From contig CAJTRE010000012.1 of the NCBI GenBank assembly GCA_910578495.1, positions 1-64,000 of the forward strand: a stretch of DNA of 64,000 bases, written 5' to 3'. This DNA is from an uncultured Dorea sp. (GTDB taxonomy: Bacteria > Bacillota > Clostridia > Lachnospirales > Lachnospiraceae). Of the stretch, positions 18,501 to 26,335 are shown piece by piece (position 1 is the first letter of the stretch; each line of letters opens with the position of its first letter). The notes below the pieces were generated by a model that was not told the origin of the DNA, did no database searches, and saw nothing but the letters and a program-made list of their open reading frames with translations. A program made the position numbers and the translations under genes.

Positions 18501-18514
18501 TCCAACTCGCTCAC
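15512..18514 (-). CDS. TPR - acidic repeat - P-loop ATPase protein of unknown role
   Basis: This 1000-residue protein has a modular plan. Residues 1-200 contain TPR-like helical hairpins. Residues about 330-410 are a Glu/Arg/Ala coiled coil with a 10-residue AEAEAARKAA tandem repeat. Residues about 505-630 hold eight or so copies of a 14-residue acidic repeat (FDEEELKEDFGEAE type), and the acidity continues to about 690. Residues about 740-1000 form a P-loop domain with Walker A GRKGSGKT near 793-800. The Walker B position reads AIIIEQAGK and lacks the usual Asp-Glu pair. No signal peptide or membrane segment is seen. It resembles proteins annotated only as TPR or AAA proteins in Lachnospiraceae. 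I do not know its function. Confidence 0.8.
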   Translation of the reverse strand: MSELDKYEYRVKTEQLLEYTEQKQYKKAMEIADTIDWRRVKNASMLNTVSEVYEFNGEYQKSRDILFVAYDRAPGSRKIIYRLALLALKMHDTQEASDCYEEFTKVAPKDPNQYVLKYKILKAQRASIGEQIVALEEFKKAEYVEKWAYELACLYQEAGMTAECLEECDDLILWFSEGKYVYQAMELKMKYKPLTPLQQEKYDSRPGAPAKPRVKTVQPVEEIVSQAQEEESVHTEETEVKEAEVKEKEETIKSAFAIVSEGPKVASEVKEESGIMKVVKGATLEEALAQGVALASGINVETKAMAEKEEELVLDGQMKIEDILQEWEEKQKAHADAIEEQKKIDEERLRKEREAVLKRQEEERLERERRAAEAEAARKAAEAEAARKAAEAEAARKAAEEEAARKAAETARKTTPEAAQGDVATAPTQRLPDDILELVEQLESRVAPSETTRISVVEEDEDDLDEEIFGALDVNYTEEISEDEEFAELPGIEEDIIEELPLVDSLEEDFDEEALEEDFGEAEFDEEELEEDFAETEFGEEDLKEDFGEDEFDEEELKEGVGEAEFDEEELKEDFAEADFDEEELKEDFGEAEFDEEELKEDFGEAEFDEEELKEDFEEADFDEEELVGADFDEDDFEEVAATEDDFDENFEEEEFGEEDFEEGFEEEELSEEDFEEAEEETFDLDDFFAEKLAKHSQTDEVLELEEPSEDEIQKRIKKSKGGVPFDTGFVVTGRYDLSATSEIGLKAGLTEEQKKLFSYFVPVRGMSEQIVEVLDNDRRAQREGTSKTGNLLVIGRKGSGKTVLAVDIVKAIQKQRNLKQGKVAIVTGESLNKKELANIIQKLGGGAIIIEQAGKLNSRTVKELSYLMEKKTGEMLFVLEDQRKPLERVLTANPDFKRKFTSKLELPIFINDELVTFGQTYAKENGYKLDEMGILALYSRIDVMQREDHAVTVAEVKEIMDEAIAHSQKANVKHLARRVFRKGTDDSDRVILKEEDFRI
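16630..16998 (-). repeat. 42-base tandem repeat inside the gene (acidic 14-residue unit)
   Basis: About eight in-frame 42-base units encode the FDEEELKEDFGEAE-type acidic repeat. Several adjacent units are nearly identical at the DNA level, so copy number is likely to vary between strains. Confidence 0.85.
17285..17405 (-). repeat. 30-base tandem repeat (AEAEAARKAA unit)
   Basis: About four in-frame 30-base units encode the coiled-coil repeat AEAEAARKAA of the same protein. Confidence 0.75.
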
Positions 18515-18560
18515 CTCAAATTATAGTAAATTTCATTTTCTTTATAATTTTGCTGATACC

Positions 18561-18590
18561 AGTTTAGCATAAAAGACAACCTATTGTCAA
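18561..18590 (-). promoter_or_regulatory. Candidate promoter of the TPR/acidic-repeat gene
   Basis: TTGACA (18585-18590 on the complement), an 18-base spacer and TAAACT (18561-18566) lie about 50 bases before the start codon. Confidence 0.5.
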
Positions 18591-18618
18591 AATATACGTT
18601 TTTTTTGTTATAAAAAAA

Positions 18619-18665
18619 TAGTAACTATTCAACTCACTTTATCGGCTATGGCTGAACTGTTACTA
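18619..18665. repeat. 47-base imperfect palindrome
   Basis: Arms TAGTAACTATTCA and TGAACTGTTACTA (11 of 13 pairs) flank a 21-base centre. A similar half (AAAAAAATAACTATTCAGC) occurs at about 20165-20183, which suggests a dispersed palindromic repeat family. Confidence 0.5.
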
Positions 18666-18705
18666 AAAAAATAGCCATTACAATCTTCCGAATCATAATG
18701 GCTAT
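18664..18705 (-). terminator. Terminator of the orphan minus-strand transcript
   Basis: On the minus strand ATAGCCATTA, a 15-base loop and TAATGGCTAT form a perfect 10-bp stem followed by seven T. It faces transcripts coming from the promoter at 19391-19419 and has no gene of its own upstream. Confidence 0.75.
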
Positions 18706-18855
18706 TCTATATTAAATTTATCATATTTTATATTCTCTAAACCGGAGGCATCTTCTATTTATTATCAGTTCCCTCAACCGTTTTTCTTTTATAACGATTT
18801 ATAACTCAAAGTCTCAGTTTATATTTTAAACTTTCGAAATCCTTATTTATATCCC

Positions 18856-19059
18856 TCATCTCATATATAAAATAATTTCTTGATTATTATTATCTATAAC
18901 CTTTCCAATTATATCCAGTGCCCTTATTATTTGTCTATAATTGTATTGGGTTATTCCTTCTATAATCTTTATCTTACATATTATATAAATTTGACCGATT
19001 AGGTAATGTTTCTTTACACATCTTCTAATCTCTTTGAATTGCTGTGGTATCTTACTCAA
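18856..19059 (-). CDS. Possible small protein or gene remnant (67 residues)
   Basis: The frame is open from a TGA at 19081-19083 down to 18856. The first possible start is TTG 19059 and no ribosome site precedes it. The peptide is basic and Ile-rich (for example KHYLIGQIYIICKIKIIEG and RQIIRALDIIGKVIDNNNQ) and looks helical. I do not recognise it. It could be a small protein, the 3' end of a decayed gene, or part of a non-coding transcript. It lies inside the transcription unit between the promoter at 19391-19419 and the terminator at 18664-18705. In the same frame, a 12-codon ATG frame (19119-19081) ends at that TGA. Confidence 0.3.
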   Translation of the reverse strand: MSKIPQQFKEIRRCVKKHYLIGQIYIICKIKIIEGITQYNYRQIIRALDIIGKVIDNNNQEIILYMR

Positions 19060-19132
19060 TATGTCTGCAGATGTAAATATTCATCGCCCGGTATTATCTT
19101 CTCCGATCTTTCTTTTCATTCTTAATTACCGG

Positions 19133-19222
19133 TTATCTTCTATGGTTAAGGCTTAATAAATGGGAACCTGTATCTGCCATACCACTAACATATTGAATTG
19201 TTGATTCGATTAAATTGTCCAA
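19133..19222 (-). CDS. Possible 29-residue peptide (46 residues from an upstream ATG)
   Basis: TTG 19222 is 9 bases after AAGGAGG and opens a 29-codon frame (LDNLIESTIQYVSGMADTGS and on). The same frame reaches back to ATG 19273, giving a 46-residue peptide with a very basic front (KYSQRKYKKRR), but the AGGAGG for that start is 19 bases away. I do not recognise either form. It lies in the leader of the orphan transcript. Confidence 0.35.
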   Translation of the reverse strand: MDNLIESTIQYVSGMADTGSHLLSLNHRR

Positions 19223-19379
19223 TGGATTAAGCCTCCTTTTCTTATATTTCCTTTGAGAATACTTCACAAACATATGAAATATATCTCTCTGTCCTCCTAA
19301 ATAATAAAAAGTTAATATTTACTTTTTGCAAGAAATCCTTTCTCGTCAGATTTCTTTGTTTATTATTTGGATTTCCTTT

Positions 19380-19419
19380 GGATTGACTCTATAATAACAT
19401 GTCAATCCATATTTGTCAA
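19380..19419 (-). promoter_or_regulatory. Strong promoter with operator-like dyad
   Basis: On the minus strand TTGACA (19414-19419), exactly 17 bases and TATTAT (19391-19396) form a near-consensus promoter. The -10 box is enclosed by the inverted repeat GGATTGAC-N13-GTCAATCC (19380-19408), which looks like a repressor site. It reads away from bioY into the gene-poor region ending at the terminator 18664-18705. Confidence 0.65.
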
Positions 19420-19515
19420 CACTATTTTTCACTTTTTTATCAATTAGTTTAATACTCTTTTTTCATATACTTATTATCTGACTTTTTATGTTTTCTTTAA
19501 AAATTCATAAAATTC

Positions 19516-19544
19516 TTTACAATTACTGCTTCATGCAGTATAAT
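19516..19544 (+). promoter_or_regulatory. bioY promoter with overlapping dyad
   Basis: TTTACA (19516-19521), 17 bases and a perfect TATAAT (19539-19544). The palindrome TACTGC-ttcat-GCAGTA covers the end of the spacer and the start of the -10, so it is a possible operator. It does not resemble the known BirA operator. Confidence 0.6.
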
Positions 19545-19587
19545 CAATACCAACTTTTTAATACATTTTCATGAAAGGCAGGATTTT

Positions 19588-20142
19588 ATGACTCACACAA
19601 GATTACAGGCAACACCTAAAAGAATGGTATTTATCTCCTTAACAACAGCGATCACTTGCATATTTGCACCACTGTCTATTCCAATTCCCGTCAGTCCGGT
19701 CCCCATAACTCTAACGAATCTGGTTCTTTTTATCAGCATTTTCGTACTCGGATGGAAGGATTCACTAATCAGCTATACAGTGTATCTACTCATTGGTTTT
19801 GCGGGACTCCCTGTATTTTCCGGATTCACTGGAGGAATCGGTAAACTTGTCGGACCCACCGGAGGCTATTTGATAGGTTTCTTCTTTCTGATATTGATAG
19901 AAGGTTTGTTTATCCAATACTTTCCGTACAAAAAAAGCAGTGCATTCATAGGAATGGCACTGGGCATGGCAGCCACCTACTTATTTGGTACAATGTGGCT
20001 CGCTATACAAATGAATATAACCTTTATTGCCGCACTGTCTGTCGGCGTACTTCCTTATTTACTTGGAGATGCCGTCAAAATTGCTGCTGCCCTTGTTCTT
20101 GCACCTATGCTGCAATCTCGCCTGATGAATATCAGCCGATAA
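19588..20142 (+). CDS. bioY: Biotin transporter BioY
   Basis: BioY is the substrate-binding S component of an energy-coupling-factor (ECF) biotin importer. The 184-residue protein has about six membrane segments, with ALTNLVLFISIFVLGWK-like and GLPVFSGFTGGIGKLVGPTGGYL segments. The latter Gly-rich loop is the BioY signature. The ATPases and EcfT are not adjacent and are presumably shared. It is monocistronic and driven by its own promoter. No biotin synthesis gene is nearby, which would fit a biotin auxotroph relying on uptake, although the window is too small to say. Confidence 0.93.
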   Translation: MTHTRLQATPKRMVFISLTTAITCIFAPLSIPIPVSPVPITLTNLVLFISIFVLGWKDSLISYTVYLLIGFAGLPVFSGFTGGIGKLVGPTGGYLIGFFFLILIEGLFIQYFPYKKSSAFIGMALGMAATYLFGTMWLAIQMNITFIAALSVGVLPYLLGDAVKIAAALVLAPMLQSRLMNISR

Positions 20143-20242
20143 GCCGCACAAAGTTATTATCTTTCTAAAAAAATAACTATTCAGCTATAACAATTCGAGT
20201 TTCGACCGTTATACAGTCTTTTACGCTGCTTACGCAGCTAAA

Positions 20243-20285
20243 AAGGATGTTGAACTTCTACTGATTGTTTTCGTTCAACATCCTT
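20243..20285. terminator. Bidirectional terminator between bioY and the hydratase
   Basis: A 13-base perfect inverted repeat (AAGGATGTTGAAC and its complement) with a 17-base loop lies between convergent genes. Confidence 0.7.
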
Positions 20286-20296
20286 ATCTTTATATT

Positions 20297-22576
20297 CTAG
20301 CCGCGATAATAATTGATCAGACAGCCTTTTAAGATAATCTCTCTTTCGGCCTCTGTCATATCTCCGAGTTTTAAGGTAATTTCCTTTAACGCAGCACCCA
20401 CAACATATGCTTTCACCTCCGAAACACGCTCCTCCACCGCTTTTCTTACATCCGGCACGAAGATATAATCTCCGTTTTTGAAACTTAATTTCTCATGGTC
20501 TTCCTCTGTAATGAATGGAAGCATTCCCCAGTTAATAAGATTAGAACGGTATCTCTTCGTTGCATACTCATTTGCGATATTTGCCCATCCTCCAAGCACT
20601 TTCTGGCAGGACGCCGCCTGCTCTCTAGCAGAGCCATCTCCCGGTTTCACTGCAAAAATGGTACTTCCTACGCCAAGATTACCCTCACCCACTTCCGGAT
20701 AGATTTCTTTTACTTTCGCCATCACCGATTTTAATTCTCCCAACACTTCCAACGGACACTTTCCTGCCTCAATAGCTTTCTGCGCTTTCTGAACTTCTTT
20801 TGCCCGTCCCACATATGCAGGATCTTTTCTGGACAACGCAAATTCTGCAAGTCCTAACGGGTTGGAACGATAGGACGAAGTCTCGCCAGACGGAATCAGC
20901 TCATCCGTTGTCGTCACCGGATCGTGAATTTCAGATACAACTTTCAACAACAGATTCTCAGCTAATACCGGCATTGATGGCCAATCCTTAATATTGGGCC
21001 CAAACTTGATCTCTACAGAAGAGTCCGCCTCTCCCTTACTGTCAAACACGCGGTTTGTATAAATCTTTTCATCAAAATAATATTTCTGTCCGGTATATTC
21101 CACATCCACAGCCGTTGCCGGAGTTAAGAAACCTTTATTTGCCGCAGTAGCCGCGATAGAACGTGCGTCCATAAGGGCAACCGATGCAATCTGCCCGTTC
21201 TGAAGCTTAGAACCTTCACGATTCGGGAAGTTTCTTGTAGAGTGGCGGATGGAAAATGTATTATTCGCCGGAGTGTCTCCTGCGCCAAAACAAGGACCGC
21301 AAAATGCCGTTTTTAAAATCGTTCCCGCCTGCATAAGATCTGCCGCTACGCCATTTTTCATCAATTCCATATAAATCGGCGTACTCGCCGGATATACACT
21401 GAACGTAAATGCATCCGAGCCAATGTAACGTCCGCGGATAATGTCTGCCGCCGCACAGATATTTTCAAAGCCCCCTCCTGCACATCCTGCGATAATCCCC
21501 TGCTCTACATATAATTTGCCATTAACCACTTTATCCTGAAGACTGTACTCTACTGCACCATCAAGACTGACAAGCGCTTTTTTCTCCACATCATTAAGAA
21601 TGTCTTGTAAATTTGCATTGACTTCCTCAATCGTATATACATTAGACGGATGGAACGGCATCGCAATCATAGGCTTAATCTCGCTCAAGTTCACATAAAC
21701 CATTCCGTCATAATAAGTAACCGCTCCCGGATTCAATTCTTTATAATCCTCTACTCTTCCATGAATCTCGTAGAACTCCTTAATCTTCTCATCTGTTTTC
21801 CAGATAGAAGAAAGACAAGTTGTCTCCGTAGTCATAACATCAATACCGATACGGAAATCTGCACTCAGCTTAGCCACACCCGGTCCCACAAACTCCATCA
21901 CTTTATTGTTTACATAACCATTTTTAAATGTCGCGCCAATAATCGCAAGAGCAACGTCCTGAGGTCCTACGCCTTTCATTGGCTCGCCGTCTAAATAAAT
22001 AGCAACCACCTGCGGCATCTTAATGTCATACGTTTTATTCAGAAGCTGTTTCACAAGCTCTGGTCCGCCCTCTCCCATCGCCATTGTACCGAGAGCGCCG
22101 TAACGGGTATGACTGTCAGAACCTAAGATCATCTTACCGCCGCCCGTAAGCATCTCGCGGGCATATTGGTGAATGACTGCCTGATGAGGCGGTACATATA
22201 CGCCGCCATATTTCTTCGCACAGGAAAGTCCGAACATATGATCGTCCTCATTGATCGTACCACCTACTGCACAAAGTGAATTATGACAATTTGTAAGGAC
22301 ATAAGGAATCGGAAAACGCTCAAGTCCTGAAGCTCTTGCCGTCTGGATAATTCCTACAAACGTAATATCGTGAGATGTCAGTTTGTCGAATTTAATCTGA
22401 AGTCTATCCATATTCCCAGAAGTATTATGCGCGTCAAGAATCTCATATGCCATCGTATGTTTTGCCGCCTCTTCCTGAGACACGCTCTGCCCTGTCTTTG
22501 CTGTCACTTCCTCTGCCCGCTCTACAATCTCGCTTCCATTAAGCAGCCAGACGCCTTTATCATATAATCTCACCAT
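20297..22576 (-). CDS. Aconitase-family hydratase (YbhJ-like)
   Basis: The 759-residue protein is a complete aconitase-superfamily enzyme with an N-terminal three-domain core and a C-terminal swivel domain. Candidate [4Fe-4S] ligands are a Cys near 363 (IAGCAGGG) and the CGPC pair near 425-428 (FCGPCFGAGDTPANN). Conserved LGSDSHTRYGALGTMAMGEGG is also present. It is closer in layout and length to E. coli YbhJ and related putative hydratases than to true aconitase or isopropylmalate dehydratase, so the substrate is unknown. It follows a CdaR/PucR-type regulator by 12 bases and forms a two-gene operon with it. No TCA-cycle or leucine gene is adjacent. Confidence 0.85.
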   Translation of the reverse strand: MVRLYDKGVWLLNGSEIVERAEEVTAKTGQSVSQEEAAKHTMAYEILDAHNTSGNMDRLQIKFDKLTSHDITFVGIIQTARASGLERFPIPYVLTNCHNSLCAVGGTINEDDHMFGLSCAKKYGGVYVPPHQAVIHQYAREMLTGGGKMILGSDSHTRYGALGTMAMGEGGPELVKQLLNKTYDIKMPQVVAIYLDGEPMKGVGPQDVALAIIGATFKNGYVNNKVMEFVGPGVAKLSADFRIGIDVMTTETTCLSSIWKTDEKIKEFYEIHGRVEDYKELNPGAVTYYDGMVYVNLSEIKPMIAMPFHPSNVYTIEEVNANLQDILNDVEKKALVSLDGAVEYSLQDKVVNGKLYVEQGIIAGCAGGGFENICAAADIIRGRYIGSDAFTFSVYPASTPIYMELMKNGVAADLMQAGTILKTAFCGPCFGAGDTPANNTFSIRHSTRNFPNREGSKLQNGQIASVALMDARSIAATAANKGFLTPATAVDVEYTGQKYYFDEKIYTNRVFDSKGEADSSVEIKFGPNIKDWPSMPVLAENLLLKVVSEIHDPVTTTDELIPSGETSSYRSNPLGLAEFALSRKDPAYVGRAKEVQKAQKAIEAGKCPLEVLGELKSVMAKVKEIYPEVGEGNLGVGSTIFAVKPGDGSAREQAASCQKVLGGWANIANEYATKRYRSNLINWGMLPFITEEDHEKLSFKNGDYIFVPDVRKAVEERVSEVKAYVVGAALKEITLKLGDMTEAEREIILKGCLINYYRG

Positions 22577-22588
22577 ATCTTTCTCCTC

Positions 22589-23674
22589 CTATGCTTTCAT
22601 ATATTTCATGTGATCTGCTACCATCATAGCAATCTTAAATGTCAGCGCATCATCAAACACGCGGACATCTAACCCTGTTTTTTTCTGAATCTTTTCCAGC
22701 CGGTAAACTAATGTGTTTCTATGTACATAAAGCTGTCTGGACGTCTCAGATATATTCAGATTATTGTCAAAAAATGTATATACTGTCGTAAGCTCTTCTT
22801 CCTCGAACAACTCCGCGGCTTCTCCGTCAAACACTTCTCTTAGAAACATCTTGCACAAAGATTCGGGGAGCTGATGAATCAGTCTTCCAATTCCAAGCCT
22901 GTTATATTCCAGAATATTTTTTTCCACATAAAATACCCGTCCTACCTCTAGTGCAAGTTCTGCTTCCTTATATGATCTGGACACCTCGCCCAATTCATCG
23001 ACAATCGTTCCATATGCCACCCGCACGCTCACCATAGCCTCCATATTCAGCGTGTCGGTGATTACCTTTGCCGTATGCTGCACTTCCCGCCACCCTTCTG
23101 TACACTCCAAAGCTTTCACAAGAATAATATGCCGTTCATCCACAGCAGTAACAAAATCTCTCGTTCCAGTGGCGTAAAGTCCGCGAAGCGTCTCCATAAT
23201 CAGCGTGTCTCCCTCTGTCTTTGCCTCAATGACATAAACAATGCGTTTAAGTTCTGTCGGAATCTTCATCTTCTTCGCCTGATTGTACACATCTACCAGA
23301 AGCAGATTATCCAGAAGCAGATTCTGGATAAACCGGTTCTTGTCCATCTTCTCCTTATATGCAAATAACAAGTTGGAAAGCTGGCTTACTGCCATCCTTC
23401 CTGTCATCGCAATGTCAGAAGTCTGTCCCATAATTCCAAGAACGTACATCGGTTCGTCCTCATCTGATATGAGAAAATATCCCTCTTGCGTTTCCAGCTG
23501 TTCCTGCACCCTCTCTGGCCCTCTGCCAAATGCCGCTGCCTTTTCTTCAAACTTTATCATTTTTTCACATGTCATCACAAGACATATTCCCTGCATATCC
23601 CAGACAGCACAGTCAAGACCGGTAATCCTTTTTATATCCTGTACAGTTTTGTGTAAAATTTGATTTGATAACAT
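22589..23674 (-). CDS. CdaR/PucR-family transcriptional regulator
   Basis: The 361-residue regulator has an N-terminal sugar-diacid-recognition-type domain (about 1-130), a middle GGDEF-like region and a C-terminal helix-turn-helix (about residues 308-335, LNISETSRQLYVHRNTLVYRLEKIQ split over two helices) typical of the PucR/CdaR group. It is the first gene of an operon with the aconitase-family hydratase, so it probably controls that enzyme in response to a hydroxy-acid. ATG 23674 is preceded by AGGAGG. It has its own good promoter. Confidence 0.85.
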   Translation of the reverse strand: MLSNQILHKTVQDIKRITGLDCAVWDMQGICLVMTCEKMIKFEEKAAAFGRGPERVQEQLETQEGYFLISDEDEPMYVLGIMGQTSDIAMTGRMAVSQLSNLLFAYKEKMDKNRFIQNLLLDNLLLVDVYNQAKKMKIPTELKRIVYVIEAKTEGDTLIMETLRGLYATGTRDFVTAVDERHIILVKALECTEGWREVQHTAKVITDTLNMEAMVSVRVAYGTIVDELGEVSRSYKEAELALEVGRVFYVEKNILEYNRLGIGRLIHQLPESLCKMFLREVFDGEAAELFEEEELTTVYTFFDNNLNISETSRQLYVHRNTLVYRLEKIQKKTGLDVRVFDDALTFKIAMMVADHMKYMKA

Positions 23675-23707
23675 AGAAATGCCTCCTGATTCTCTACGTA
23701 CACATTT

Positions 23708-23736
23708 ATTCTAGCACATGATAAGAACGGTGTCTA
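23708..23736 (-). promoter_or_regulatory. Promoter of the regulator-hydratase operon
   Basis: On the minus strand TAGACA (23731-23736), 17 bases and TAGAAT (23708-23713), about 35 bases before the start codon. Confidence 0.6.
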
Positions 23737-23757
23737 ACTATTTGATACTTTATTTGA

Positions 23758-24510
23758 ACGCTCCAAAAACTCAAAAAAGCCGGCTACACACCAATCGCAC
23801 TTCAAACTGGTGAAAACTGCTGGACAACAAACATCCTGCTTGCCGCAATGGTTGGAAGCGCTGGAGAAGCAGGAAACACCTTGATGAATACCAAATATCC
23901 AAAAACTTATCAAACACCAGAAATGGTTGAGGCTCTGAATCGTATAAAAGTATTGTTTGAGAAATACACGACAGAAGACGCTATCGGCGGACAATTTGCC
24001 AACGCGGCCAATAACTTTTATCAGGGACAGGCTGCCATCATTTGTAACGGGCCATGGCAGATTCCGGATTTTGAGAATCCAGACAACGCACCGGAAGGTT
24101 TCATCAACAAAGTAGGTGTTGCGAAATTTCCAGAAAATACTATGCTTGAAACTTATCCTGAAGGATGGGTTGTCTGTGCAGATTCAAAAGAGAAACAAGA
24201 GGCTGCTATGAAGCTTCTTCAAGTATTTACCGATGCAAAAGGACAGCAAGCCGCAATGGAACATACAAAAGATGTACCATGCAGCGATAATGTAGAAATC
24301 ACAAAGGAATTTGCAGCAGAAAATAAACTGCTTGTTCAAATGCTGGAGGATAGAAAAGATGTGAAATACAAATTTGCAACTTTTGATATCAATGCTTATC
24401 CAAGCGTTATTGACTCTTTCGGCAAAAACTATCCAGAATTAATTTATGGAAATATCACATCAGAAGAAATGACCAAAAAAATGGACGAGGCGGCTGCGAG
24501 TGCACAATAA
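23758..24510 (+). pseudogene. 5'-truncated sugar-ABC substrate-binding protein
   Basis: The C-terminal 250 residues of an extracellular carbohydrate-binding protein (family 1 type) are intact, with LKKAGYTPIALQTGENCWTT-like and YQGQAAIICNGPWQIPDF segments. The frame starts immediately after a TGA at 23755-23757 and there is no signal peptide, lipobox, ribosome site or usual N-terminal lobe. About 170 residues are missing. The first in-frame ATG is at 23848 and would give an unexported fragment. The break lies about 20 bases from the divergent regulator promoter, so a deletion or insertion there removed the gene front. The downstream genes belong to the same importer. Confidence 0.85.
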
Positions 24511-24523
24511 TGAAAAGTAAAAG

Positions 24524-24560
24524 CTGTTCCTTTCATCATATTTGAAAGGAACAGTTTTTT
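24524..24560 (+). terminator. Intercistronic hairpin after the binding-protein gene
   Basis: CTGTTCCTTTCA, a 7-base loop and TGAAAGGAACAG followed by six T. In importer operons such a site usually lowers permease expression relative to the binding protein. Confidence 0.65.
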
Positions 24561-24576
24561 AAGAAAGAGGATTTAG

Positions 24577-25442
24577 ATGAAAGTTAAAAAAAGATGGATT
24601 GCCACATTTCTTACACCGGCAGTTCTGTTATATATATTTGTTTACGCTCTATCACTGATCACGCTGATTGCAACTTCCTTTTCTGACTGGAGAATTGGTG
24701 GTGAAATTGATTTTATAGGAATTTCCAATTACAAAAATCTATTCGCACAAGAGGCGTTTCACGCTGCAGTAATGAATACAATAAAATGGATTCTGCTCCA
24801 ATCTACTATACATGTATTGATTGGCGTTATTTTTGCACTGTTGATATCAAAGAGAACTCGATATACAGCATTTGCCAGTACGGTATTTATGATACCAAAC
24901 ATTATTTCTAGTGCAGCTCTTGGCATGATGTATTTGTGTATTTTAAATTCTAAATTTGGTCTAGTAAATTCTGTAGTTCGTATGTTTGGTAATGAATCGT
25001 TTTCTCAAAACTGGTTTATGGACCCTAATACTGCGTTTTTTTCAGTGACTATGACCTGGCTTCCATTTGCAATACTGTCGCAATGCTGGTAAAATCAGAA
25101 ATGACCACTGTCTCGTCATCTATCTATGAAGCTGCTGATATTGACGGTGCATCCGGCTTCCAAAAAAGTTGGTATGTCACACTTCCCCTCATGAAACATG
25201 CGATTGGAACAGGCGTCATTATATCCGCAACATCTATGTTACAAAAATTGGATTTGATTTTAATGACTACCAACGGCGGACCGGGAACCAAAACTTTGAA
25301 CCTTCCGCTTTATATCTATGAAACATCTATGCGTGACAATCAGTTTGGTCTTGCCAGCGCCCAAGGTGTAATTCTGATTCTCATAGGACTTTTTTCAATT
25401 TTGATTATCAATCGAATCTATGGCATGAACAAAGAAATATAG
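24577..25442 (+). pseudogene. Frameshifted sugar ABC permease (MsmF/MalF type)
   Basis: The first 168 or so codons (24577 to about 25068) encode the front of a binding-protein-dependent permease (membrane segments at about 8-30, 68-90 and 103-125). The frame then runs into TAA at 25090. The remainder, including the EAADIDGASGFQKSWYVTLP cytoplasmic loop that docks to the ATPase, continues in another frame from about 25069 to 25442. A net loss of one base around 25066-25072 (after PFAI) explains both. It is either an inactivating mutation or a sequencing error. The truncated neighbour upstream favours real decay. Confidence 0.8.
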
Positions 25443-25458
25443 AGGAGGAAAATTGTTA

Positions 25459-26292
25459 ATGAATATATTCAAATTATCAATGACAAAATTATTTCGTTTC
25501 TTATTTTTGAGCATTATTATTCTGCTCTGTATAGCGCCATTTTTATGGGTGTTCGCCTCCTCATTCAAATTAAATCCAGAGATCTTATCGTCCAAGTTTG
25601 GATTCCCCACAGGTCTTCACATTAAAAACTATGCAAATGCGTTTAAGATTGCCCCGATTGCACAGTATTATGTAAATAGTATTATTGTTGGCATAGGTGC
25701 AACATTACTGAATCTGGCAGTGATGGGGATGGCAAGTTACATATTATCCAGAGTCGTATTCCGTTTTAAAACATTTTTTCGCATGATGTTTTCAACAGCG
25801 TTATTAATCCCGGGAGCCGCTCTTTTAATTCCTCTTTATAGTACAGTCAAAGCAGTCGGTCTTCTGGATACAAAATTAGGATTAATTATCGTCTATGCTG
25901 GATTCGGGATTCCAACTAGCCTGTTTATTATTTCTGGTTATTTTCTGGCTCTTCCAAGGGAGTTGGAGGAATCAGCATATATAGACGGAGCCGGATTTTT
26001 CTACACTTTTACAAGAATTATTCTCCCTCTTGCAAAGCCAGCATTTGCTACCGCTGGGATTCTTCAATTCTTGACTTGTTGGAATGAATTTCAGTTTGCG
26101 CTTACGTTGACGACAGGGCATGAAAGCCGAACGCTTCCAGTCGCGTTATTTTATTTCAAAAGTTCCTTTGCCAGTGATTACGGAGCAATGTTTGCTGCAA
26201 CCATTTTGATTTCTCTTCCTAGCATCGCAATCTATATGCTGTTGCAAAAGCAAGTGATTTCCGGAATTACAAGCGGTGCGGTGAAAGGATAA
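25459..26292 (+). CDS. Sugar ABC transporter permease (MsmG/MalG type)
   Basis: The 277-residue inner-membrane permease has six membrane segments and the cytoplasmic EAA loop (EESAYIDGAGFFYTFTRIILP, split at the conserved Gly) that contacts the ATPase. It ends in VISGITSGAVKG, usual for this family. ATG 25459 is 10 bases after GGAGG. A TTG at 25453 is also possible. It pairs with the frameshifted permease just upstream. Because its partner and binding protein are damaged, the importer is probably inactive even though this gene is intact. Confidence 0.9.
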   Translation: MNIFKLSMTKLFRFLFLSIIILLCIAPFLWVFASSFKLNPEILSSKFGFPTGLHIKNYANAFKIAPIAQYYVNSIIVGIGATLLNLAVMGMASYILSRVVFRFKTFFRMMFSTALLIPGAALLIPLYSTVKAVGLLDTKLGLIIVYAGFGIPTSLFIISGYFLALPRELEESAYIDGAGFFYTFTRIILPLAKPAFATAGILQFLTCWNEFQFALTLTTGHESRTLPVALFYFKSSFASDYGAMFAATILISLPSIAIYMLLQKQVISGITSGAVKG

Positions 26293-26335
26293 CCATTTAA
26301 AATTTAAAAATCATAGAATGGAGCTTAAAATAAAC

